Assembly (NCBI GenBank): GCA_050633165.1
Contig: JBOEFZ010000082.1
Coordinates: 1-12,414, forward strand
From: TMED27 sp050633165
GTDB taxonomy: Bacteria; Pseudomonadota; Alphaproteobacteria; Micavibrionales; Micavibrionaceae
DNA: 12,414 nt
Direction of reading: 5' to 3'
Below the pieces are notes generated by a model. That model was not told the origin of the DNA, made no database searches, and saw only the letters and a program-made list of their open reading frames with translations. Within the stretch, counting starts at the first letter, position 1. Each line of letters starts with the position of its first letter. The translations under genes and the position numbers were made by a program. Positions 6,702-12,414 of this stretch are shown here, in pieces.

Positions 6702-8204
6702 ATGAAAAATTTATTGCTCTTTTTTGTCCTGCTCATCTTCGCCGCTCCAACCCACGCGGATGAGGTAACCGCCACGCACCTAAAAACCTTGTTCACAAAC
6801 ATATTGAGCGAGCAACAAAAAATCATCGCCATCGACGGCACAACAACACTAAACACCAAAGGCGACATCACCGTCGAAGAAGCCGGAAAATACTACGCCA
6901 TCACCCTCCCCCACCTGAGCATAAACGATAGCGATGGTGGCGCATTCGACATCGGCATCATCTCCATCAACGCCAGCCCGCATGACGCGAACGGGCAATG
7001 GAAAATGACCATTGCTCTGCCCACCCCGCTACGCATTACCAACGCCGATACGGCAGAAACCATCGAAATCCATTTCCGCTCACAAAAGGCCTCCGGCATC
7101 TTCCACGAAGATATCCAACAATTCTCAAAATTCGACGCGGCCTATAAAAACGTCAAAATCGGGCGGGCGCAAAACACATTAAATATCGGCAACATCACCA
7201 TAAAATCCGATATGGAGCCTGATGAAAACAACCGCTGGAGCGGCCCTGCCACCATCGCGCTTCGCAACATCACCACCGGGACAGGCGGCACAAAAAGCAA
7301 AATTAAAATTGATGGCATCATGGCCAACTTCCTCATCGATCAACTCGACCCCGCCATGTATTTGCAACACAAAAACACAATCCTCGCCCTGCATGACCAA
7401 GGCGCATTCTCGAGTGCTGATAAAATATCATCCGCCACCACACAAAAACTCGCCGCCTCCAGCTTCGACGCCATCACAAAGGGCATGAATGGCTTTTCCG
7501 CCAAATACGCCATCTCCGGCATCGACCTAACAAACCGCAAAGGCGAAAAATCCACCATCAAAAATACCGAAATCACCGTGAATGCCGGCGGTTTCCTCGA
7601 AAGCAATAAAATGAATTTCGGCCTTGGCATAAAATATGACGGCTTCGACGCATCATCCATGGAACAAAGCAACAAAAACATCATCCCAAGCAAGGCCGAC
7701 ATCGGCATAAACATCAAAAACATCCCTTATATCGAACTAACAAAAATCGGCCAAAACACTCTCGCCGCCCGCGCAAAGGATGAGGACATCGGCAAAGCCA
7801 TAAAAATGGCGAGCATTGGCCTGATGTTCAAACTTCCCGCCATCCTCTCCCAAGCCGGAACGAGCATCGAAATCAAGGACAACATGATCGGCAATGCGCT
7901 CTACACCCTCGCCCTAAACGGCAATATCCGCGCCGATATCAACGCCGCCAAAAGCGCCACCGCCAACATCACCGCTCTATTCACTGGGCTAGACGCCCTC
8001 ATGAATACCCTGAGCACCACCATCCAAGACCCCGAGAGCACAAATATAGGGAAATTCACCAAACTCTACGACCGCCTAGAACGCTTCAAATCCTTCGCCA
8101 CCAGCGAAGGCAAAGACAACTACAAAATCGACTTCACCCTCAACGAACAAGGCGAAATGCTCCTCAACGGCCAAGATGCCCTAACGGCGTTTCGAGAAAA
8201 ATAA
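6702..8204 (+). CDS. Exported 500-residue protein, function unknown
   Basis: The ATG at 6702 begins a signal peptide (MKNLLLFFVLLIFAAPTHA, cleavage before DEV); an in-frame upstream start at 6660 would bury it. The mature protein is about 480 residues, hydrophilic and rich in Asn, Lys, Ile, Thr and Ala. It shows alternating strand-like segments such as YYAITLPHLSIND, FDIGIISINAS, KIKIDGIMAN and MNFGLGIKYDGF. It ends in a helical part with ALMNTLSTTIQ and a final ITA/LNGQDAL-like region. There are no cysteines and no further membrane helix. The repeated beta pattern reminds me of periplasmic DUF945 (YdgA) or DUF2125 proteins, which are long beta-rich envelope proteins, but I cannot point to a diagnostic motif. 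It stands alone, divergent from the helicase-module gene and convergent with hemW. Confidence 0.7.
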   Translation: MKNLLLFFVLLIFAAPTHADEVTATHLKTLFTNILSEQQKIIAIDGTTTLNTKGDITVEEAGKYYAITLPHLSINDSDGGAFDIGIISINASPHDANGQWKMTIALPTPLRITNADTAETIEIHFRSQKASGIFHEDIQQFSKFDAAYKNVKIGRAQNTLNIGNITIKSDMEPDENNRWSGPATIALRNITTGTGGTKSKIKIDGIMANFLIDQLDPAMYLQHKNTILALHDQGAFSSADKISSATTQKLAASSFDAITKGMNGFSAKYAISGIDLTNRKGEKSTIKNTEITVNAGGFLESNKMNFGLGIKYDGFDASSMEQSNKNIIPSKADIGINIKNIPYIELTKIGQNTLAARAKDEDIGKAIKMASIGLMFKLPAILSQAGTSIEIKDNMIGNALYTLALNGNIRADINAAKSATANITALFTGLDALMNTLSTTIQDPESTNIGKFTKLYDRLERFKSFATSEGKDNYKIDFTLNEQGEMLLNGQDALTAFREK

Positions 8205-8212
8205 GAAAACCC

Positions 8213-8266
8213 GTCATTACACGGCTTGTCCGTGTAATCCATCAAGCCTCATCAACTGGATTACAC
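8213..8266. repeat. GTCAT palindromic repeat, copy 3 (truncated), probable bidirectional terminator
   Basis: GTC is followed by a perfect 9-bp hairpin ATTACACGG/CCGTGTAAT around a CTTGT loop (8216-8238). The second half is reduced to TGGATTACAC (8257-8266), a 10-bp inverted copy of GTGTAATCCA (8232-8241), so two alternative hairpins are possible. It fills the 72-bp gap between two convergent genes, where a hairpin could end transcription from both sides, although no strong T-run is present. Confidence 0.7.
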
Positions 8267-8276
8267 ACATTTGAGC

Positions 8277-9443
8277 TTAACCTTCCACATCATCCCGCAA
8301 AATATAAGGCAGCACAGTATTCAACCGTAACCGCCCCTCACACGTTAAACGCATATGCGCCGCATCAAATTCCAACCACCCCTGATCGGCTAATGTCTTT
8401 ACATTACACTCATCCAGACAATCCCAATAATGCGCCTGCAAGGAAACGCCCTTACGAAGCCGCAGCCCCATCATCAACGCCTCCGTCACCTGATCCAAAG
8501 CGCTCAAAATTTTATGCGGATGCGTCCCGTGCCCCTTTTTCCCCACATGCTTCATCCACCCATCAAGCGAGGCATGATCCCGCGTTGCAACCTTACCACC
8601 CTCAAGGCTAAGCCGCCCATGCGCCCCCGGCCCAATGCCGATATAATCATCATACTCCCAATAAATCAGATTATGCCGCGATTCCTCCCCCGCCCGCGCG
8701 TGATTGGAAACCTCATAGGCCGGCATCCCCGCCGCCCCCAACACATCTTGCGTCAAATCATAAAAATCCGCCGCAAGATCCTGATCAGGAATAGAAAATA
8801 AACCCTTTTGAAAATCGAAATGAAACGGCGTGTTTTGCTCAATCGTAAGCTGATACAACGATAAATGCCCCGCTGACAAAGCCGCCGCCGCCCGCAACTC
8901 CGCCTCCCAATCCTTCAAAGACTGCTCCGGCCTCGCATAAATCAAATCGAAACTCGCCCGTTCAAAAACATTTTGTGAAATCTCAATCGCTTGCATCGCA
9001 TTTTTAACATCATGCTCCCGCCCCAAAAACGCCAAATCCTTGTCATTCAACGCCTGCACACCAAGCGAAATACGATTCACCCCCGCATCCGCAAACGCCC
9101 GCAATTTGCCAATCTCCACCGAAGTCGGATTAGCCTCCAGCGTAATCTCAATATCCTCTGAACATGACCACAATTCCCGCACCCGCGCCAAAATCGCCGC
9201 CACATGATCGGGCTTCATAAGCGAAGGCGTCCCGCCACCAAAGAAAACCGAAGAAAGCCCCCGCCCACGCGTCAAACCCGCATAATGATCAAGGCTCGAC
9301 AAATACGCCGAAAGCCACGCATCATAATCAATACCATCCCGCACAAACGTATTGAAATCGCAATAAGGACACCGCGCCAAACAAAAAGGCCAGTGGATAT
9401 ACAAACCCAACCGGCCTTCATCAAGAGGAAAATTTTGCGTCAT
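8277..9443 (-). CDS. hemW: Radical SAM heme chaperone HemW
   Basis: This 388-residue radical SAM protein belongs to the HemN/HemW family. The [4Fe-4S] cluster motif CLARCPYCDF places cysteines at 21, 25 and 28. The residue after the third-cysteine pair is Phe, the HemW form, not the extra cysteine of true coproporphyrinogen oxidase HemN. Other landmarks are LYIHWPFC, GGGTPS (69-74), EANPTS (103-108), RISLGVQALND and RHNLIYWEYDDYIGIGPGAHGR, all standard. HemW binds heme and is thought to hand it to membrane respiratory proteins; it is often misannotated as an oxygen-independent oxidase. The gene is last in the leftward run rph-rdgB-icmD-like-hemW. Its ATG lies 5 nt after the stop of the IcmD-like gene, which suggests coupled expression. 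Confidence 0.93.
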   Translation of the reverse strand: MTQNFPLDEGRLGLYIHWPFCLARCPYCDFNTFVRDGIDYDAWLSAYLSSLDHYAGLTRGRGLSSVFFGGGTPSLMKPDHVAAILARVRELWSCSEDIEITLEANPTSVEIGKLRAFADAGVNRISLGVQALNDKDLAFLGREHDVKNAMQAIEISQNVFERASFDLIYARPEQSLKDWEAELRAAAALSAGHLSLYQLTIEQNTPFHFDFQKGLFSIPDQDLAADFYDLTQDVLGAAGMPAYEVSNHARAGEESRHNLIYWEYDDYIGIGPGAHGRLSLEGGKVATRDHASLDGWMKHVGKKGHGTHPHKILSALDQVTEALMMGLRLRKGVSLQAHYWDCLDECNVKTLADQGWLEFDAAHMRLTCEGRLRLNTVLPYILRDDVEG

Positions 9444-9448
9444 AAAAC

Positions 9449-9832
9449 CTATCGCGTATGGAAGATCACTTTTTCAAGCTTCGCCGGCTCAACAACTTCA
9501 CTCGTCGTCCCAACCGTATTCATCATCGCCTCGGAAATAATCGGCAAACCAAACAACGCCCCACCAGCAGCCATCCGCACCGCACCGTCTTTAAGCGGCG
9601 TTTGCGTTGGGTTCTCAACATGATCCTTAACCTTAAGAATCCCCAAAACCCCCATCAACATCCCGATAAGATAAGAAAACCCGCTAATCATCCCCGGTAA
9701 TTCCGCAACCGACTCGGTGATATTACGCGCAACATCGCTAAAATCATTACCACCCGCCGCATGCGCATCATCCGCACCCGCAATCAACCAGACAAAAGCC
9801 GCCGCCTGCACACCTAAAAACCAAGTTTTCAT
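9449..9832 (-). CDS. IcmD/DotP-like small membrane protein
   Basis: This is a 127-residue protein with a signal sequence (1-25, ending DAHA), then FSDVARNITESVAELPGMIS, a hydrophobic segment (about 50-66), a polar loop KVKDHVENPTQTPLKDG and a second hydrophobic segment (about 86-101). The two-segment layout and especially the K-x-K-x-H-x-x-NPTQ loop match my memory of IcmD/DotP (and IncI TraQ/TraR relatives) of type IVB secretion and conjugation systems. A more distant small pilin-like protein cannot be excluded. The start ATG at 9832 follows a strong GGAGG (9846-9842) at good spacing; an upstream in-frame start at 9862 would not place a signal sequence first. No other dot/icm or tra gene is in the window. 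It sits between rdgB and hemW, which are usually adjacent, and ends 5 nt before hemW. Confidence 0.6.
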   Translation of the reverse strand: MKTWFLGVQAAAFVWLIAGADDAHAAGGNDFSDVARNITESVAELPGMISGFSYLIGMLMGVLGILKVKDHVENPTQTPLKDGAVRMAAGGALFGLPIISEAMMNTVGTTSEVVEPAKLEKVIFHTR

Positions 9833-9858
9833 ATCATTTCCTCCGTAATATGTGCCCT

Positions 9859-9888
9859 TCAATAGCGCACCTAACCCGCAAAAGTCAA
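9859..9888 (-). promoter_or_regulatory. Candidate sigma-70-type promoter for the IcmD-like gene
   Basis: On the minus strand TTGACT (9888-9883) is followed after 18 nt by TATTGA (9864-9859), about 26 nt before the start codon and followed by a strong ribosome site. The -35 is 5 of 6 to consensus, the -10 is 4 of 6. It would let the IcmD-like gene and hemW be expressed separately from rph-rdgB. Confidence 0.4.
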
Positions 9889-9901
9889 ATTTTTCACACC
9901 T

Positions 9902-10510
9902 TCACGAAGAAAAACACACCTCGACCAACTGCCTAAACGCATCCGCCCGGTGCGAAACCGCATGCTTTTCCTCCGGTTGCATCTGTGCAAAAGTCATGTC
10001 ATAGCCATCCGCTACAAAAATCGGGTCATACCCAAACCCCATCTCCCCGCGCGGTGGAAATTCAAGAGCGCCATCAACCCGCCCCTCAAAAGTCTCCACA
10101 TGCCCATCGGGCCACGCAAGGGTAAGTGCACAAATAAACGCCGCCGAACGATCCGCCGCATCCCCCATCTCCCGCCGAACCTTCTCCATCGCAAAATCAA
10201 AATCGCGAACACCCTCATCATTCACCGCCCACCGCGCCGAATAAATCCCCGGATCACCATTAAGCGCAGTAACAGCCAAACCACTATCATCCGCAAGCGC
10301 AGGCTTCCCCGCACCCTTCGCCGCCGCCAACGCCTTCAACTCCGCATTCCCGCGAAACGTCGTTTCCGTCTCCTCCGGCTCGGCAAGCCCAAGCTCTCCG
10401 GCAGTATAAAAGTTCGAAACATAAGGCCCAAGCAAAGCCGAAATCTCCACCGCTTTCCCCGCGTTATGCGTAGCGATAACCAATTCCGATTCTTTAAATT
10501 TTCGTGTCAT
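9902..10510 (-). CDS. rdgB: XTP/dITP pyrophosphatase (RdgB/HAM1)
   Basis: This enzyme hydrolyses non-canonical purine triphosphates (ITP, dITP, XTP) to the monophosphate and pyrophosphate, keeping deaminated bases out of DNA and RNA. The 202-residue length is normal. Landmarks are ATHNAGK (13-19, nucleotide binding), the catalytic ADDSGLAV (73-80), NGDPGIYSARWA (84-95), GFGYDPIF (158-165) and the purine-recognising SHRADAF (186-192). The ATG at 10510 is the natural start: MTRKFKESELVIATHN is the expected N-terminus. It lies 96 bp downstream of rph, and that gap is largely a long inverted repeat. Confidence 0.95.
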   Translation of the reverse strand: MTRKFKESELVIATHNAGKAVEISALLGPYVSNFYTAGELGLAEPEETETTFRGNAELKALAAAKGAGKPALADDSGLAVTALNGDPGIYSARWAVNDEGVRDFDFAMEKVRREMGDAADRSAAFICALTLAWPDGHVETFEGRVDGALEFPPRGEMGFGYDPIFVADGYDMTFAQMQPEEKHAVSHRADAFRQLVEVCFSS

Positions 10511-10516
10511 ATTTTA

Positions 10517-10600
10517 AACCACCAAGCCACCAAGACACCAAGAAAACTCAACAAAGCGTTTATTACAAAAAACTTCGTGAACTTGGTGTCTTGGTGGTTA
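10517..10600. repeat. CCACCAAG inverted repeat filling the rph-rdgB gap
   Basis: The left arm (10517-10542) contains three tandem CACCAAG units: AACCACCAAG, CCACCAAG, ACACCAAG. The right arm (10582-10599) is CTTGGTGTCTTGGTGGTT. Positions 10527-10542 pair perfectly with 10582-10597 (16 bp), leaving a 39-nt AT-rich loop. In rph-rdgB mRNA it would form a strong hairpin. The CACCAAGACACCAAG text resembles a dispersed intergenic repeat that I recall from several unrelated phyla. It is unlike the GTCAT family elsewhere in the window. Confidence 0.85.
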
Positions 10601-10606
10601 TTACTT

Positions 10607-11326
10607 TTAAATCCCCAAAACATCCTTCTGCAATTTCGTCAGCTCATCACATCCGCTCTTGGCCAAACTCAACAACTGCAAAAACTCTGCCTCACTAAAC
10701 GGCTCTTTCTCCGCCGTGCCTTGGATCTCAACAATCCCGCCCTTACCCGTAATCACGAAATTCGCATCCGTATCCGCGTCGCTATCTTCGATATAATCCA
10801 AATCCGCAACGGGTTGCCCTGCATACACACCACACGAAATCGCAGAAACCGTATCGCTCATAGGCACAGCCTTTAACGCCCCAACCTTAACAATATGCTG
10901 AAATGCCAAATGTAGCGCGACAAAACCGCCCGTAATCGCCGCCGTGCGCGTCCCGCCATCGGCCTGTATCACGTCACAATCAACCCGAACCTGCCGCTCG
11001 CCCATGGCTTCAAAATCCACAACCGCACGAAGCGCCCGCCCGATAAGCCGTTGAATCTCCTGCGTCCGTCCAGATTGCTTCCCACGCGCCGCCTCACGAT
11101 CCATCCGCGATCCGGTCGAACGCGGCAACATGCCATATTCCGCCGTGACCCAACCCTTACCCGTATTACGCATCCAGCCAGGAACCTTCTCCTCAACGCT
11201 CGCCGTACACAAAACATGCGTATCGCCAAACTTCACCAAACACGACCCTTCCGCATGCTTATTAACATCCGTCAAAATCTCCACATCCCGAATTTGCCCT
11301 AACGCACGGCCCGATGGTCTACTCAT
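10607..11326 (-). CDS. rph: Ribonuclease PH
   Basis: This phosphorolytic 3'-5' exoribonuclease trims tRNA 3' ends using phosphate as the attacking group and works as a hexamer. The 239-residue length is normal. Landmarks are MSRPSGRA at the start, GWVTAEYGMLPRST (58-71), SGRTQEIQRLIGRALR (85-100, with the catalytic-site arginines), VRVDCDVIQADGGTRTAAITG (113-133, where GGTRT forms the phosphate site) and the late DSDADTDANFVITG (about 181-194). The start is decided by AGGAG (11337-11333) 6 nt before the ATG. It is first in the leftward run and divergent from grpE. Confidence 0.96.
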   Translation of the reverse strand: MSRPSGRALGQIRDVEILTDVNKHAEGSCLVKFGDTHVLCTASVEEKVPGWMRNTGKGWVTAEYGMLPRSTGSRMDREAARGKQSGRTQEIQRLIGRALRAVVDFEAMGERQVRVDCDVIQADGGTRTAAITGGFVALHLAFQHIVKVGALKAVPMSDTVSAISCGVYAGQPVADLDYIEDSDADTDANFVITGKGGIVEIQGTAEKEPFSEAEFLQLLSLAKSGCDELTKLQKDVLGI

Positions 11327-11388
11327 GTTATTCTCCTAAAATTAAATATGCGCACACATTAACGCGACAACAATATTTAGCAAGGCAC

Positions 11389-11417
11389 TTGTCATCGAAA
11401 ATCAAAGTCACTAAAAC
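11389..11417 (+). promoter_or_regulatory. Candidate grpE promoter
   Basis: TTGTCA (11389-11394), a 17-nt spacer and TAAAAC (11412-11417) give 5 of 6 and 4 of 6 matches to sigma-70 boxes. A start about 7 nt later would fall at the grpE ATG itself (11425), and no Shine-Dalgarno sequence precedes that ATG, so the message may be leaderless. The CTTG at 11388-11391 could also be a sigma-32 -35 box, but no CCTAT-like -10 follows. The 98-bp rph-grpE gap has no CIRCE inverted repeat and no room for hrcA. Confidence 0.35.
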
Positions 11418-11424
11418 AAGCAAC

Positions 11425-12081
11425 ATGACAAACACAGATCAAAAACCAGAAGACCAAAACCAAGACCCTCTCGCCCCCGAACCAATCGCAGGGGAAGGGG
11501 AAGAGCAAACGGAAGAAGCCGACGAGCTATACGCCGAAGCCGACCCGCTCGCCGCCGTAAGCGAAGAAAGTGTCTCCCTCGCCGCCTTGCAAAAGGAATA
11601 TGAGGAAACCAAAGACAAAATGATCCGCGCCGTGGCCGAGGCCGAAAACGCCCGCAAACGCGCCGTAAAGGAACGCGAAGACGCCCGCAAATACTCCATC
11701 ACGGGTTTTGCAAAAGACCTCGTCAACACCGCCGACAACCTCCGCCGCGCCCTCGACGCGTTACCCGAAGGAATATTGGAACGCGAAGACACCCTAAAAC
11801 CCGTCATCGACGGCATCGAAGCCACCGAGCGCGAGCTGCTCAAAGCATTCGAGCTAAACGGCATCAAAAAACTCGAACCACAAATCGAAGCCGAAATATT
11901 CGACCCCAACAAACACGAAGTCATGTTCGAAGCCCCCGGCACCGGAAAACCCGCCGGCACAATCATCCAAATCATCGAAAACGGCTACACCCTCCACGAC
12001 CGCCTCCTCCGCCCCGCCCGCGTCGGCGTAGCAAAGGCCGAGGAAGGTGAGCAAACGCCGCATGTGGATACTGAGGCTTAA
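11425..12081 (+). CDS. grpE: GrpE nucleotide exchange factor
   Basis: GrpE releases ADP from DnaK and so resets the Hsp70 chaperone cycle. This is a 218-residue protein. The acidic disordered N-terminus (about 1-50) leads into a long coiled coil (LQKEYEETKDKMIRAVAEAENARKRA, about 55-80). Then come FAKDLVNTADNLRRAL (95-110), the four-helix part, and the beta-wing that contacts DnaK: FDPNKHEVMFEAPG (159-172), GTIIQIIENGYTLHDRLLRPARVGVAK (178-204). All conserved positions I can check are present. The ATG at 11425 was chosen over an in-frame extension to 11314 that runs into the rph promoter region. dnaK follows after 212 bp with its own promoter. Confidence 0.95.
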   Translation: MTNTDQKPEDQNQDPLAPEPIAGEGEEQTEEADELYAEADPLAAVSEESVSLAALQKEYEETKDKMIRAVAEAENARKRAVKEREDARKYSITGFAKDLVNTADNLRRALDALPEGILEREDTLKPVIDGIEATERELLKAFELNGIKKLEPQIEAEIFDPNKHEVMFEAPGTGKPAGTIIQIIENGYTLHDRLLRPARVGVAKAEEGEQTPHVDTEA

Positions 12082-12085
12082 AAAA

Positions 12086-12116
12086 CTTGAAATAATTTTC
12101 GTAGTTTCCTATATTA
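12086..12116 (+). promoter_or_regulatory. Sigma-32 (RpoH) heat-shock promoter for dnaK
   Basis: CTTGAAA begins at 12086 and CCTATATTA at 12108, with 18 nt between CTTG and CCTAT. This fits the alphaproteobacterial RpoH consensus CTTG-N17/18-CYTAT. It starts 4 nt after the grpE stop. Transcription would begin near 12123, leaving a leader of about 170 nt before dnaK. Confidence 0.7.
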
Positions 12117-12162
12117 AAAACATATTAGGGTGCTGAGAAAATCGGGCTCTAGAAAAAACGAA

Positions 12163-12262
12163 TTGCCAAACTGATTTTTAGTTCAGCTAGGCGCGAGAAG
12201 CGAAGCGTACAAAGGTACGTGAGTGACGAGCAACGACGCTGAAATGAAAAGCAGGCAGGCAA
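12163..12262 (+). repeat. 100-nt in-register palindrome in the dnaK leader
   Basis: All pairings share one axis (position sums of 24425). The outer arms 12163-12187 and 12238-12262 form 19 Watson-Crick pairs, one G-T and five mismatches, including TTGCC/GGCAA, CTG/CAG and TTCAGC/GCTGAA. The apex is CGTAC (12206-12210) with GTACG (12215-12219) around an AAAG loop. Between them both sides are purine-rich (GCGAGAAGCGAAG and GTGAGTGACGAGCAACG) and do not pair by Watson-Crick rules. It lies downstream of the sigma-32 promoter and 15 nt before the Shine-Dalgarno sequence, so it would be in the mRNA leader. It may be a regulatory RNA structure or an inserted repeat. Confidence 0.65.
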
Positions 12263-12293
12263 ATAATCTTGCTTAACAAAGGAGATGCATAAT

Positions 12294-12414
12294 ATGTCTA
12301 AAATAATCGGTATCGATCTCGGTACAACAAACTCTTGTGTCGCGGTGATGGATGGTAAAGAAGCCAAAATCATCGAAAACGCCGAAGGCGCACGCACAAC
12401 CCCGTCCATGATTG
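12294..12414 (+). CDS. dnaK: Hsp70 chaperone DnaK (N-terminus only)
   Basis: The first 40 codons are present before the window ends. MSKIIGIDLGTTNSCVAVMDG is the Hsp70 phosphate-1 loop that binds ATP, followed by ENAEGARTTPSMI, as in all bacterial DnaK proteins. The Shine-Dalgarno AAAGGAG (12278-12284) is 9 nt before the ATG at 12294. An in-frame ATG at 12285 overlaps that site and would add MHN, but the standard N-terminus MSKIIGIDLG supports 12294. DnaK works with GrpE, encoded just upstream, and normally DnaJ downstream. Confidence 0.97.
   Translation, partial: MSKIIGIDLGTTNSCVAVMDGKEAKIIENAEGARTTPSMI

Noticed and set aside
9950..10876. 308-codon plus-strand open frame across rdgB and rph
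   Set aside because: It is antisense to two certain genes and crosses the inverted repeat; the low-complexity R/I/N/H composition is a product of strand skew.
12262..12296. RNA thermometer hiding the dnaK ribosome site
   Set aside because: Only a weak 4-bp ATCT/AGAT pairing reaches the Shine-Dalgarno region; the large hairpin ends about 15 nt before it.
12149..12409. 86-codon minus-strand open frame over the dnaK leader
   Set aside because: It overlaps the dnaK start and the palindrome, has no ribosome site and no recognisable product.

Overview
The window looks like a piece of an alphaproteobacterial chromosome. The block rph-rdgB-hemW, read leftwards and divergently from grpE-dnaK, is a gene neighbourhood I know from Alphaproteobacteria. 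The 370-residue protein at 5511-6623 matches the C-terminal part of a helicase family typical of that class, and the dnaK promoter has the CTTG-N18-CCTAT form of an alphaproteobacterial sigma-32 promoter. I cannot name a genus. The plus strand is C-rich and G-poor under genes of both orientations, so it is probably the lagging strand.

Layout. Positions 1-504 (minus) hold a GNAT acetyltransferase that runs off the left edge. It is divergent from a small Pro/Gln-rich exported protein (520-921). After a palindromic repeat comes a plus-strand run: polyprenyl diphosphate synthase (1041-2045), a soluble two-PAS histidine kinase (2067-3509), a single-domain response regulator (3514-3960) and a COG0701-type permease (3967-5001). 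Facing it on the minus strand are the helicase C-terminal-module protein (5511-6623) and a small four-cysteine exported protein of Rap1a/Tai type (5071-5424), whose start region is made of a palindromic repeat. Divergent from these is a 500-residue exported protein of unknown function (6702-8204).

Positions 8277-11326 (minus) are rph, rdgB, an IcmD/DotP-like small membrane protein with its own candidate promoter, and hemW. Divergent from rph are grpE (11425-12081) and the first 40 codons of dnaK (12294 onward). No hrcA and no CIRCE operator lie between rph and grpE. dnaK has a good sigma-32-type promoter just after the grpE stop, and the leader downstream of it contains an approximately 100-nt in-register palindrome.

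The main non-coding signals are: (1) a family of GTCAT...ATGAC double-hairpin repeats at four intergenic places, one of which forms the 5' end of a gene; (2) an unrelated CCACCAAG-type inverted repeat filling the rph-rdgB gap; (3) the long palindrome in the dnaK leader. The most notable protein-level points are the standalone helicase C-terminal module and the isolated IcmD-like gene set 5 nt before hemW. I found no tRNA, rRNA, CRISPR array or transposase, and no stretch over 300 bases lacks a gene.
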